This document shows, one piece after another, positions 11,993 through 22,231 of a stretch of 64,000 bases of DNA. The position numbers and the translations under genes are program-made. The notes below the pieces were generated by a model that was not told the DNA's origin, did not search any database, and was given only the letters and a program-made list of their open reading frames with translations. Source of the stretch: Protea cynaroides (taxonomy: Eukaryota > Streptophyta > Magnoliopsida > Proteales > Proteaceae); contig CM053266.1 in the NCBI GenBank assembly GCA_028583415.1, positions 5,217,217 through 5,281,216 on the forward strand, read 5' to 3'. Every line of letters begins with the position of its first letter. Positions within the stretch are counted from its first letter, which is position 1.

Positions 11993-12356
11993 TGTAAGAC
12001 CCGTATCGAACTAACCGGTCTTACCACCTTGCTCCAGGTCTACCTATCATGGTCGAGCCAAATGGACCAAGTGCGTGAAGGAAATAGCGAAATCAGGTAT
12101 TAAACTGACCGAAAGATAGTAAAATAGAGGGCAGGGTCGCATACCGAGATAGGCAGGGTCGACCTCCCCTCATTAAGAAGTCAGACCCCTGATATTTTAA
12201 TTGGGGGTCAGATAATTTAGAACTGAGGGTCAATGGGATCTCTGACCCCGTCATCGACCCCCTCTCTGCCGACAAAAACCGCAAATAGGAAACTTTCCAA
12301 ATTTCAATGGGATTCTTTCCTAATATCAATGGGACTTATTTTGGGAGATTCTACTC

Positions 12357-12364
12357 TATAAATA
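12357..12364 (+). promoter_or_regulatory. TATA box in A 5' LTR
   Basis: TATAAATA within CTCTATAAATAGGACGTCCC, 365 bp into the LTR. Probable core promoter for the A transcript. Confidence 0.6.
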
Positions 12365-13881
12365 GGACGTCCCTAAGCCACTTTCACTCCTTTTGAAACC
12401 CTAATTGAAAGTGAGTGAAAGAGAAGAGAACCAGAAGAGAATGAAAGTTGGAGAAGAAGACTAAAGTGAAGAATTTAGAGAAACCTCAGAATCTTAGCAA
12501 ACCTAAGGTATCGGTATGTTTCCATTAATGACTTAAGACCATAGAATAGTTCATGAAGAGGGTATGACTTAGGGGAAACCCAAATCATCCATCTAGGGGA
12601 GGATTGCAATGAAATCCATGGAGAAATCAAGGTAGGCAAAGTAAGGAAGAAACCTAGAGTTTTAAGCCATAGAACAAGCATAGAATGGATTGTGGAAGTA
12701 AGCCATTGGACCCAAACATGGAAGAATGGACTATAGGAATGAAATTCTCATCTCAAACCACGGGAGGTCACACGTGGGGTCAATTGGGAATCGACCTTAC
12801 CAAACCACAGGATCGACCCCCAGCATTTGGGAAATCCAGGGATGGGGTGGTCCCACCCAGGGTCGATGGAACATCCGACCCTGGCATCGACCCTACACTG
12901 GGGGTCGCAGAAAACTGCTACCCAACCTGCGACCCACCCTGCGACCCTCGTTTAACAACAAGCCTAAAATTATCAAAATGACTTCTAACTAAAATCTATC
13001 GACTTGTTAGATTTTTCTATTGATATAAAAGTGTTTCTTGAAGCTTGAAGGAGGATCTACATTCAAGAAAAGGTGAGGGAACAAGACCTAAAATAATTGG
13101 CTAATAATAAACTATTTTTATTCTTGAGTCCAATGCCTTGACTGATTCTATGTGTGTATGCTTGTAATGTGCATTCAACAAGTCATTCAATATTTTTATT
13201 ATTACTGTTCATGCATATTTACTTCATTGTTTACAACATGATGATGATGATGATGATAGGAATAGGCATGTAAATATTTTTGTTTGGTTAGTGTACTTGA
13301 TGCGGATAGGGGATGGTATCAACCGGTACTTTAATGCCGTATCATTGGGTATATTGTTCCATAGCTCTATACTAGTCTTTTCCACTGACATCGTCGTATC
13401 GCCATTACCTTAGCAGAACTATTACGTCGTAGGGTATCAGGGGTGGTCGTCTCGGACCATGTAGTCTTCGACTCTGTCGGGGGGCCTTAGATCTATCTTA
13501 TGGATGTATTGAGGGATGTTGGGGTGAGGCCATGGATACACTGATTGACATTAGCATTGGTTAGTTGCGAGCCTAATTTGTAAGCCCTCGCCATCAGGGG
13601 CTTACGTGTTGGTATGAGGCAACCGGTATTGCCATGTCGTTTTCATGGGGGTATATTGTGTCATATTGTGTGCATGTGGAGTCGACAGTGCTGTTTTCAT
13701 TGGACGGTTTCACACACTCGTGTACAGAGGTGAGGCAGCCACCGAACCTTTCTATAGCACATTGCAAACTTATATACTAGACCACAGATATGAATTGAAT
13801 GCATGCATATGTTTGTTGCATTATTTTGTTTGCCCACTGAGCCGTGATGTGTGCTCACCCTTTCGACGTCGAATATTTTTA

Positions 13882-14016
13882 GTTGATGATGTAGGTGCCA
13901 CTATGGAAGACTATATGAATGCTTCTATGTACGGGCACGTTGCTGCGATGGAGGCTGAAGACATATTGGGGACGCATGACTTCTCATGCTAGTGCAACTC
14001 ATGCGTTTTCGAATAG
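13882..14016 (+). CDS. LTR-borne short conserved open frame, A copy
   Basis: 44 codons plus stop in the T1 length class: VDDVGATMEDYMNASMYGH, AAMEAED, then SC-stop-CNSCVFE. A GAG codon in the CEC motif has become TAG at 13990. Otherwise the frame, its length and its C-terminal Cys match the copies at 20442 and 28937. An open frame from an ATG at 13645 also runs into it in this copy and in the 27049-29351 LTR. Confidence 0.38.
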
Positions 14017-14299
14017 ATTTTTATTTGAATTATTAAGGAAATGTAATTTGATATTTTATTTACATATGTCTCGATTGATACAAAATAATTTGATATTTTA
14101 TTTACGATTATCACAGTTAGATTCCTCGGTTCATTTATTATTAAGACTTCCACTATTGTGTATTTATTCTAATTATGGTTGTAGATGTGTATGGTTTAAT
14201 TTAAAAGGACATAGCCTATTAGAGATCCTGGTTGAACCGTTGGTTTATTAGCGGTTCATCACACCGTTATGAATGGTGTAGAATTGGGGTGTGAGAACT

Positions 14300-14311
14300 T
14301 GGTATCAGAGC
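14300..14311 (+). promoter_or_regulatory. A primer-binding site, tRNA-iMet
   Basis: TGGTATCAGAGC, exactly complementary to the 3' end of plant initiator methionine tRNA, three bases inside the LTR. It is the standard PBS of Del/Tekay chromoviruses. Confidence 0.9.
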
Positions 14312-14584
14312 TCTTGGGCCCTGTCCTGTAAACCAGCATACTGCCACAATAGTTTGTGAACTGAGATAGGATAAAATTTAAAAAGCTGTAATAATAATAC
14401 ACCATAAGCATCTGTATTGTTTGAGACAAAATTAAAAGAGAATAATGCATCTATTAAATGAGAAACAAAGTTATATACACTCAAAAGAAGAACAAACGTA
14501 TATATATACAAGTTTAAGCAGAGTACAGTCCACAACCCAGAGAGTTACTCTGAAGTACACAAAGAAAAATAAAAAGAAAATACA
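14312..14584 (+). other. A leader between PBS and antisense gene
   Basis: 273 bp, AT-rich, with no domain homology. It holds the 3' flank of the antisense gene and would be the first part of the sense leader. Confidence 0.5.
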
Positions 14585-15916
14585 TCAGGAAGCTGGAGGT
14601 GATTGGGGAGGCGATGCCTCGTGGTCTCTGTCATAATCCTCAGCATAGACTCTAGTCAACCAAGTTATTTGAGTCTGGGTCGTCTTGAGACTAGCTGTGA
14701 GATCAGCTACCCGCTGGTCAGTCACGCGCTGAGAATCCAGATGCTCTCCCACCCACTGATTTGACATGCACTAAGCATCCAGAAGCTATCCCACCCGCTG
14801 ATTGGACATGCACTGAGCATCTAGTAGCTCTCCCATTCTCAGATCAGACATGCGCTGAGCCTCTCTAATCTCATGTAATATCCCCATCATGTCATCAGAA
14901 GGAGGGTGTGAAGGACCAACTGCATAAGAAGGACCAGCTCTCGTAGCATGAGTAGGTGATGGAGGAGGTATGGAATCCACATCCATGTATAAACGATCAT
15001 CATCACCCCCATGAACCCCTGCTCCAGCGGCTGCTGCTGCTGCCTCAGCTTCAGCCATCTCCACTCGTGTACATGGACGCACCAGAGCGTTCCTCTCATC
15101 GTCGCTGACCAGGGCATCCCGTAAGCCCATCTTATAGATGGCCTCCGAATCCAGAGGTGATGAGAAGGATTTCTCCTGAATCCTCTCATCCACCATGTCA
15201 ACACCCAGGCGGATAAGCAGTATAGAGATCATGCATCCATAAGGCAGGTTGCCAGTATGATCGGGCAATGTGGCACTGATCATCGTCCACATAATGATGT
15301 AAGGAAGGCAGCCAGGCTGTCAAGTGCAGATACAATACAACAAAAATTGGGTCAAGTGGGATATCCTCTCGTAGTGCCCACTCTGAGGTATCAGGTTGTG
15401 CTGAATGATCTTACAGTACACCCGAGGTTCTGGACGTAAGTAAATCGCTTTCATCTCCCAGCGATCCTCTCTGATGATCTGACAGTCAGTCTTGGGTCTC
15501 ATCTCCAATGAAAAGAACTGGGGCTCTCCAGGAGCACAGAACACCAAGGGGCCCTTGTATGAAATGCCAAACAAGTCGGCTAGCTGCCAATAATCGATAG
15601 AAATCTCGACTCCCTTGACGTAGCTGGTGATCCGGAGCTCTCTACCCCTCTCAGTATCATTGTAATTCCCCACCACTTGGAGATTACAGTAAAACTGTTT
15701 CACCAAATCTGGCCAAGTGCAGACATCATAAGTGATCACAGGAAGCCAACCCATGTCACCAAAATCTCTCTCCACATCGAATAAGGCCAGGCTAGCCAAG
15801 TCCACCCGGCGACCTCCCTCTACCTTTTTATGAGAGTAGCTGGCATACTGTGTCTCTGCCTCATTAGAACGGAAGCAGACTGGGTCATGAACCCTAGGTA
15901 CTTTGGTACGAGCCAT
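14585..15916 (-). pseudogene. Antisense leader gene (aORF) of A, nearly intact
   Basis: Minus-strand frame of 443 codons from ATG at 15916, broken only by three in-frame stops (TGA at 15322-15320, TAG at 14788-14786 and 14773-14771). Residues 1-198 hold a folded-looking domain with FGDMGWLPV, WPDLVKQFYCNLQ near residues 80-90, VKGVEISIDYWQLADLFGIS, and RVYCKIIQHNLIPQSGHYE. This order resembles the family annotated in plant genomes as putative plant transposon protein domain, by recognition only. The C-terminal part has an Ala run, a Pro/Ser linker and tandem MSNQRVG-ELLDAQ-type repeats that look like coiled coil. The start follows a T-tract plus GCAG acceptor by five bases. Cell role unknown. 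Confidence 0.75.
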
Positions 15917-15921
15917 ACTAT

Positions 15922-16367
15922 CTGCAAAAAAAAAAAAAAAAAAAAAGATACTGGCTTAGTAAAGATGAAAAACCCAAAATTTTTGACATTATAACGACGT
16001 AAATTGGTCAAAAGCCTCACTTTTCACCCATAAACATGGGCAGGAGGACTTATATAGATTCTAAACAATTCTGCAAGACTCATACAGTTGGAAATTTCAT
16101 CTAAAGTGATCGAATTTGAAGAAATTTTAAGAAATTCAAAAATCTCGACAATTTAGGGCAAAAATGGGAAATTTTAAGTTTCTCGATAACCAACCGATGA
16201 AACTCAAATATTTTTGAGGGCTTTCATCCATTGAGTCACCAACAACAAAATCCCCCAATAAAAATCGAATTTTTACGTTTGAAAAAAGTTTAATTTGAAG
16301 AAAACGATATAAAGGAGCAAAAACCTAGTTAAGAAACCCTAAAAACATGAAACTGTAGAGAACATAC
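15922..16367 (-). other. Predicted leader intron of the antisense gene, A copy
   Basis: 446 nt on the minus strand. Donor CAG|GTATGTTC at 16367. Acceptor is a long T-run followed by GCAG at 15922, five bases before the ATG. TTTACTAAG about 40 nt upstream of the acceptor is a good branch site. Copy B has the same donor and acceptor positions (442 nt) although its pyrimidine tract differs. No RNA evidence. Confidence 0.55.
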
Positions 16368-16876
16368 CTGTAAAAGAGAAGTAAACGTCGAAATGAGAAG
16401 CAAAAACCACCAATGGGTCGGAGTTGTCACTGTACCAACTCAGAGGGACGAACCGAGTTGGAAAGGTGGAGGAAGAATGAGAAATGGATTCAAAGTCGGG
16501 ATTAAAAACCTGATTTTTAGTCTGAGGGTCGGAGAATTCGACCAAAACATCCGACCCCCCCTCCAACCCCCTCATCGACCCACGGCTCTCGTTGATCTGA
16601 CAGAGAACCAGGGGTCGAACCCTGGGTCGGACATCCATCGACCTCCTCATCGACCCCCGACTCTCGGTAAGAATCAATAATTCTCAAGGTTGTATACCGA
16701 GGGTCGGACATCTATCGATCCCCACCATCGACCCTGTAGTGGGAAATACAATATTTTTGACAGAATGATATGAAAATTTTGAAAATTTCATTGGTTAGTG
16801 GATTTAAATATGAGAATGAAGTATATAATGATACGTATTCTATGATTTTCAGGCATTCTGACTACCAGAACAGATA
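16368..16876. other. Divergent spacer between antisense gene and gag (A)
   Basis: Holds the presumed first exon and promoter of the antisense unit (minus strand) and the end of the sense leader. GGTCG/CGACCC motifs cluster at 16520-16735. On the plus strand TATGATTTTCAG ending at 16852, 24 bases before the gag ATG, reads as a 3' splice site and is kept in copy B at 22207. No protein homology. Confidence 0.45.
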
Positions 16877-18154
16877 ATGGCTGGATGCAGAGTGACCAGA
16901 CAAAGCCGTAACTCTATCCCACCACCACCACCTGTGGGGGAAGACAGCCAGATACACCGAGAAACACAGGAGAATCCAAACACAACACCGTCTGTAATTA
17001 ATGGGCAGAAAAATCCTACAAATCTGCCAACTCCACCTACAGACCTGGCTACAGCCGTAATGAATTTGGCCCAACAGCTGCAGCAAATACAACAGGCACA
17101 AGCTACTTTGCAAGCAACCATAGGCATGACCTTTCCAGCTGCACAGATGACACCGATGCCAGCAGGACAGGCAAGCACAGTACCCGGGGGAAGTAATACA
17201 GTACCCCACGCACCTCAAACTCCAATCATGCGGGCTCAAGTACAAAACCTAGAAGTAGCTCCAGGTGGATATCAATACCAACCACCTATGTACGGGGATT
17301 ATGTACCGCATCAACTAGACCACTCCAGACTGGTGGAGCGTTTTCTGAAAATGAAGCCCAAGGAGTATAGTGGTAAGCCAGCTAATCCGTTGTGGCCAGC
17401 ACACTATATCAATGGGTTGAAGAGAAACTTCACGAAGATGACAGTGAATGAAAAAGAGAAGGTATTGTGTGCAACATTCATGCTGAAAGGCGATGCACAC
17501 CACTGGTGGAAGTCCACACGGACGTATCTGATGACAAAGCACACCAAATTGACTTGGGATATATATAAGGAGGCATTCTTTAAGAAGTATTTTCCTAGGA
17601 GTTTCAGAGATTCCATGGGGAAGGAGTTCTTGAGTTTATATCAGGGACAGATGACTGTCAATGCATATCAACAGTGTTATGAGGAGCTATTTTTCTTTGC
17701 ACCAGTCAGTATGCAAGTGGAAGATACAAAGACCCGAAGGTTCGTCATGGGACTTAGGGGAAGCATACGTGAACATGTTCTTGGGCTTGAGAGGATAATC
17801 TACAATGAAGCTGTACAAATTGCTCGAGTGATAGAGTCGAGCCAGAAAGAGAGCTACTTTGCTCAAAATAGAGGAATAAAAATGCCAAATGGAAATTCAT
17901 ACAACGGAGGGAACACCAAGGTATTCAAACCCTTCCGTACTCAAGGTTTCAATTCTACAGCCAAGACTACTTCAGCAGCTCAACCGCAACCAACGAAAAA
18001 TGGTGAAGGAATAAGATGTTTTAACTGCAATCAAGTAGGGCATGTCGCAAGAGAGTGTACTAAGCCCAAAAAGCAACTACATCAAGGAAGAGTTTACGGT
18101 GTTACATCTGAGGATGCTGTCGCATCGCCTGATGTGGTCACAGCTATGACCTGA
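16877..18154 (+). CDS. gag: Gag of A (open reading frame)
   Basis: 425 codons, uninterrupted. The N-terminus is polar and Pro/Gln-rich. The retrotransposon capsid-like domain lies at roughly residues 150-300 (KPKEYSGKPANPLWPAHYIN, LKGDAHHWWKSTRTYL, WDIYKEAFFKKYFP). It is followed by a basic linker and one zinc knuckle C-F-N-C...GH...C at 18017-18058. It makes the particle shell and packages the RNA. The stop TGA (18152) is the first in-frame stop after the point where copy B has its GT-AG intron; here the donor G is C (18144). Start chosen as the ATG aligned with copy B (22232), just after the probable splice acceptor. It is the only intact canonical retrotransposon protein in the window. Confidence 0.88.
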   Translation: MAGCRVTRQSRNSIPPPPPVGEDSQIHRETQENPNTTPSVINGQKNPTNLPTPPTDLATAVMNLAQQLQQIQQAQATLQATIGMTFPAAQMTPMPAGQASTVPGGSNTVPHAPQTPIMRAQVQNLEVAPGGYQYQPPMYGDYVPHQLDHSRLVERFLKMKPKEYSGKPANPLWPAHYINGLKRNFTKMTVNEKEKVLCATFMLKGDAHHWWKSTRTYLMTKHTKLTWDIYKEAFFKKYFPRSFRDSMGKEFLSLYQGQMTVNAYQQCYEELFFFAPVSMQVEDTKTRRFVMGLRGSIREHVLGLERIIYNEAVQIARVIESSQKESYFAQNRGIKMPNGNSYNGGNTKVFKPFRTQGFNSTAKTTSAAQPQPTKNGEGIRCFNCNQVGHVARECTKPKKQLHQGRVYGVTSEDAVASPDVVTAMT

Positions 18155-19776
18155 ATATGAGACAAAGAAGATGGCTGGAACTATTGAAAGACTATGATTG
18201 TGATATCCAGTATCATCCGAGGAAAGCTAATGTGGTTGCTGACGCACTGAGTAAAAAGGCAATGATGAAATATCAAGAGGAGGTTAGCACCACTGCTGCA
18301 CTGTGTGCTACCGAAAAAGTATTCAATTATGGTAATGAGCAGTTTGTGATAGATGTACCAGGTGAATCAACCAACCAAGGGTTTATCCATCAATTTTCAA
18401 ATATGTTTGCCACATTGAAGATTGTACCCGAGATACTTGAGGAAGTGAAAACAGCGATTAAAGCGGACCCTTATCTAAAGACGGTACAAGAAGACATCGA
18501 AAAAGGTAAAACTATTCCTGAGTTCACCTTAGATGATGAAAAGTACTGAAGTACAAAGGAAGAATATGTGTACCTGAAACAGAAAGTTTGGACATTAGAC
18601 ACCGACTAATGAAGGAAGCCCATACCACCGCCTATTCGATACACCTTGAAAGTACAAAAATATACCATGACCTAAAGAAATTATATTGATGGAGAGGAAT
18701 GAAAGCAGATATAGCCAAGTTCGTGTCTCAATGCCTAAATTGTCAAAAGCTGAAAGCTGAACGACAAAAACCAGCAGGACTGTTACAGCCGTTACCAGAA
18801 CCAGCATAGAAATGGGACTGCATCACTATGGACTTCATCACAGGGACACCATTGACTCCCCGAGTAGTTGACGCAGTTTGAGTGATTGTAGACTGACTAA
18901 TGGAAATGGCTTGATTTATAGCTATACGACCTCAATATATACTGGAGAGGTTAGCTAAGTTGTATGTGGATAACATTGTCAGATTACACGGTGTACCTAA
19001 AAGCATTGTGTCCGACAGAGATCCACGTTTTACTTCAAAGTTTTGGGACGGATTACAGAAGGCTATGGGTACATCATTGAAGTTCAGTACTGGATTCCAT
19101 CCTCAGATAGACAGACAATCGGAGCACACCATTCAGATTCTAGAAGACATGCTCCGAGCTTATGCAATTGATTTTAAGGGATCATGGGATGAAATGTTAC
19201 CATTGATTGAGTTCGCTTACAAAAATAGCTATCAGGCTACTATACAGATGTCACCCTATGAAGCACTGTATGGCAGGAAGTTTCGAACTCCTTTGTTTTG
19301 GAATGAAGTTCGAGAACATAGGATTGTTGGACCGGAATTTTTTGAAGAGACATGTCGAGTAGTCGACATTATCAAGGAACGAGTAAGAACGGCTCAGAAT
19401 CGTCAGAAGCAATATGCAGATACTAGACGCCGCGGCCTTGAATTCGCCGTAGGTGATAAGGTATTCCTCAAATGTCACCTATGCGAGGTTTAAAACGGTT
19501 CAGACAGAAAGGGAAACTAAGTCCGAGATATGTTGGACCATATGAGATTTTAGCTAAATGTGGAAAAGTCGCTTACCAGTTACCACTACCACCATCTATG
19601 TCAAGCGTGCATGATGTATTTCATATCTCCTTATTGAAGAAGTATGTTAGAGATCCAACGCACATTTTGGACAGTAGATCTACCTGATTTGATGGATGAT
19701 TTGACATTTAAAGTAGCACCAACTGAAATCACCAGCTGAAAGGCGCAACAGCTACGCAACCGTAACATTTATTAAC
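18155..19776 (+). pseudogene. A pol remnant: RNase H tail, integrase, part of chromodomain
   Basis: Begins at the RNase H C-terminus (NMRQRRWLELLKDYDCDIQY) immediately after gag, because 1.77 kb present in B (PR, RT, most of RH) is deleted. Then come the integrase zinc region (H...H, CLNC near 18740), the core (WDCITMDF near 18812, DRDPRFTSKFW near 19015), GPYEIL near 19540 and the start of the chromodomain. One-base deletions near 18545 and 19475 shift the frame. W codons have become TGA/TAG in the 18690-18920 stretch. The chromodomain breaks off after ...NRNIY at about 19775. Confidence 0.9.
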
Positions 19777-20028
19777 CCTCCTATTCACTATTTTTTTGGG
19801 TTAGTTTAGTCCGACCCCCAGTAAAAAATCAGGGGTTTAACTTCTATGTGAGGGGGGTCGACCCTGCCTACCTAGGTATGCGATCCTACCCTCCTATTCA
19901 CTATTTTTTGGGTTAGTTTAGTCCCTGGTTTTGTCATTTCCTTCACGCACTTGATCCATTTGGCTCGACCATGATGAGTAGACCTTGTATAAGGTGGTAA
20001 GACCGATTAGTTCGATACGGGTCTTACA
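19777..20028 (-). mobile_element. Inverted head of a T1 LTR with internal duplication
   Basis: Reverse complement of the first roughly 200-250 bp of the T1 LTR, ending in GATACGGGTCTTACA at 20028. A block of about 35 bp (CCTCCTATTCACTATTTTTT and the following GGGTTAGTTTAGTCC) occurs twice, at about 19778 and 19890. It directly follows truncated plus-strand pol and precedes plus-strand LTR middle, so it marks an inversion plus deletion. Confidence 0.85.
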
Positions 20029-20855
20029 AAACTGCTACCCTACCTACGACCCACCCTGTGACCCACCCTGCGACCCACCCTACACTGTTTGACATTAGGA
20101 TTGGTTAGTTGCAACCCAGTTTGCAAGCCCTTTCCAGCAGTGGCTTACGTGTTGGTATGGGTAGTGTATCAGGGGAAGTGTGATACGGTGTGGTCCTAAG
20201 CACTTTAGTTCTATCTCTATTCCATAGTGGGTGCATGTGGGACGACAATAAACATTAACCTCTGGGCAAATTCACACACTCGTGTATAGAGGTGAGGCGG
20301 CCACCAAACCTTTCTATAGCACATTGTAAACTTATAAACCAGACCACAGATATGAATTGAATGCATGCATATGTTTGTTGCATTGTTTTGTTTGCTCACT
20401 GAGCCGTGATGGCTCACCCTTTTCGACGTTGAATATTTTTAGTTGATGAAGCAGGTACCACGGAGGAAGACTATATGAATGCTTCTGTGTACAGGCACGT
20501 CACTGCGATGGAAGCTGAAGACTTGGTGGAACCGCATGACTCTTCATGCGAGTGCAATGCATGCATTTTTTATTAGATTTTCATTTGAATTATTAAGGAA
20601 ATGTAATTGATACTTTATTTACTTATGTCTCGGTTGATAGAACATAACTTGATATTTTATTTATGATTATCATAGTTAGATTCCTCAGTTCATTTATTAT
20701 TAAGACTTCTGCTATTGTGTATTTATTCTGATTATGATTGTGGATGTGTATGGTTTACTTTCAACAGACACAACCTATTAGAGATCCTGGTTGAACCGTT
20801 GGTTTATTAGTTATTCATCACACTGTTCTGAATGGTGCAGAATTGGGGTGTGATA
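20029..20855 (+). mobile_element. Central T1 LTR remnant of A/B
   Basis: Starts in the LTR middle (AAACTGCTACCCTACC), jumps over about 0.6 kb inside a run of CGACCCACCC units at about 20085, then runs collinear to the LTR end GGGGTGTGATA (CA decayed to TA). There is no PBS afterwards; B's antisense gene follows immediately. Confidence 0.85.
20442..20576 (+). CDS. LTR-borne short conserved open frame, central LTR copy
   Basis: 44 codons plus stop, fully open: VDEAGTTEEDYMNASVYRH, AMEAED, then SCECNACIFY. Still open in an LTR that is otherwise inverted and deleted, with CECxxC preserved. Confidence 0.42.
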   Translation, partial: VDEAGTTEEDYMNASVYRHVTAMEAEDLVEPHDSSCECNACIFY

Positions 20856-21281
20856 CTCAGCCCTCATCTCCAATAAAAAGAACTAGGTCTCTCTGGGAGC
20901 ACAAAACACCAAGGGGCCGTCGTATGAAATGCCCAACAAGTCCGCTAGCTGTCGATAATAAAAGGAAACCTCGACTCCCTTGATGTAGCTAGTGATCCTG
21001 AGCTCTCTACCCCTCTCAGCATCGTTGTAATCCCCCACCACTTGGAGATTACAATAAAACTGTCACACCAAATCTGGACGAGTACAGGCGATGTAAGTGA
21101 TCACAGGAAGCCAGCCCATGTCACCAAAAGCCCTCTCCACATCATACAAGGCCAGGCTAGCAAAGTCCACCCGATGACCTCCCTCTACCTTCTTACTAGC
21201 GTAGCGGGCATACTGTGCCTCAGCCTCGTTAGAACGGAAGCGGACTGGGTCATGAACCCTGGGTACTTTGGTATGAGCCAT
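20856..21281 (-). pseudogene. Antisense leader gene of B, 3'-truncated
   Basis: ATG at 21281 and the same opening as A (MAHTKVPRVHDPVRF). It carries DVERAFGDMGWLPV, then a stop where A has K of LVKQFY, then QFYCNLQVVG and the LADLLGIS region. It is cut at 20856, where LTR sequence is fused on, so about 1.2 kb of A-equivalent sequence including the PBS is missing from B. Confidence 0.75.
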
Positions 21282-21286
21282 ACTAT

Positions 21287-21728
21287 CTGCCAACACAAAG
21301 AAAAACATATACTAGCTTAGTAAAGATGAAAAACCAAAAAATTTCGACATTATAATGACATAAATTGGTCAAAAGCCTCACTTTTCACCCATACACGTGG
21401 GCAGGAGGACTTATATAGATTCTAAATGATCCTGTAAGACTCATACAGTTGAAAATTTTATCTAAAGAGATTGAATTTGAAGAAATTTCAAGAAATTCAA
21501 AAATCTCGACAAATTAGGGCAAAAATGGGAAATTCCAAGTTTCTCCATAACCAACCGATGAAACTCAAATATTTTTGAGGGCTTTCATCCATTGAGTCAC
21601 CAACAACAAAAGCCCCCAATAAAAATCAAATTTTTACAGTTGGAAAAAGTTTAATTTGAAGAAAACGATATAAACGAGCAAAAACTTAGTTAAGAAACCC
21701 TAAAAACATGAAACCGTAGAGAACATAC
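21287..21728 (-). other. Predicted leader intron of the antisense gene, B copy
   Basis: 442 nt. Donor ACAG|GTATGTTC at 21728, acceptor TTTGTGTTGGCAG at 21287, then ATAGTATG. The acceptor tract has diverged from A's poly-T but remains a usable pyrimidine/GT-rich tract, which argues for constraint. Confidence 0.5.
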
Positions 21729-22231
21729 CTGTAGAAGAGGAGTAGACGTCGAAAAGAGAAGCAAAAATCACCAATGGGTTGGAGTTGTCACTATAGCAAC
21801 TCAGAGGGACGAGCCGAGTCGGAAAGGAGGAGAAAGAATGAGAAATGGATTCAAAATCGGGATTAAAAACCTGATTTTTAGTCCGAGGGTCGGAGAATTC
21901 GACCAAAACATCCGACCCCTCCTCTGACCCCCTCATCGACCCTCGGCTCTCGGTGACCGGATAGAGAACCAGGGGTCAATCCCAGGGTCGGACATCCATC
22001 GACCCTCGGCTCTCGGTATGTATCAGTGATTCTCAGGGTCGCATACCTGAGGGTCGGACATCCATCGACCCCCACCATCTACCCTACAATGGAAAATACA
22101 GTATTTTTGACAGAATGACCTGAAAATTTTGAAAATATCATTGATTAGTGGATTTAAATATGATAATGTAGTATATATGATTGCCTCACGTATTCTATGA
22201 TTTTCAGGCATCACCACTACCAGAACAGATA

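Larger units (their letters stand above)
11993..14296 (+). mobile_element. A 5' LTR (T1 family)
   Basis: 2304 bp, TGTAAGACCC...GGGGTGTGAGA; the terminal CA has become GA. It is followed by a PBS at 14300. By eye roughly nine bases in ten match the 27049-29351 LTR in the first 190 bp. It contains a TATA box at 12357, a GGTCG/CGACCC cluster (12830-12950) and the short open frame at 13882. Confidence 0.92.

Noticed and set aside
12685..12992. Two overlapping ~90-codon frames in the T1 LTR, also at 27774-28037
   Set aside because: They follow the GGTCG/CGACCC motif cluster in two frames at once; composition keeps stops away. Less convincing than the 44-codon frame.
14259..14535. Minus-strand frames over the PBS
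   Set aside because: They overlap the LTR end and PBS in two frames and have no counterpart in other copies.
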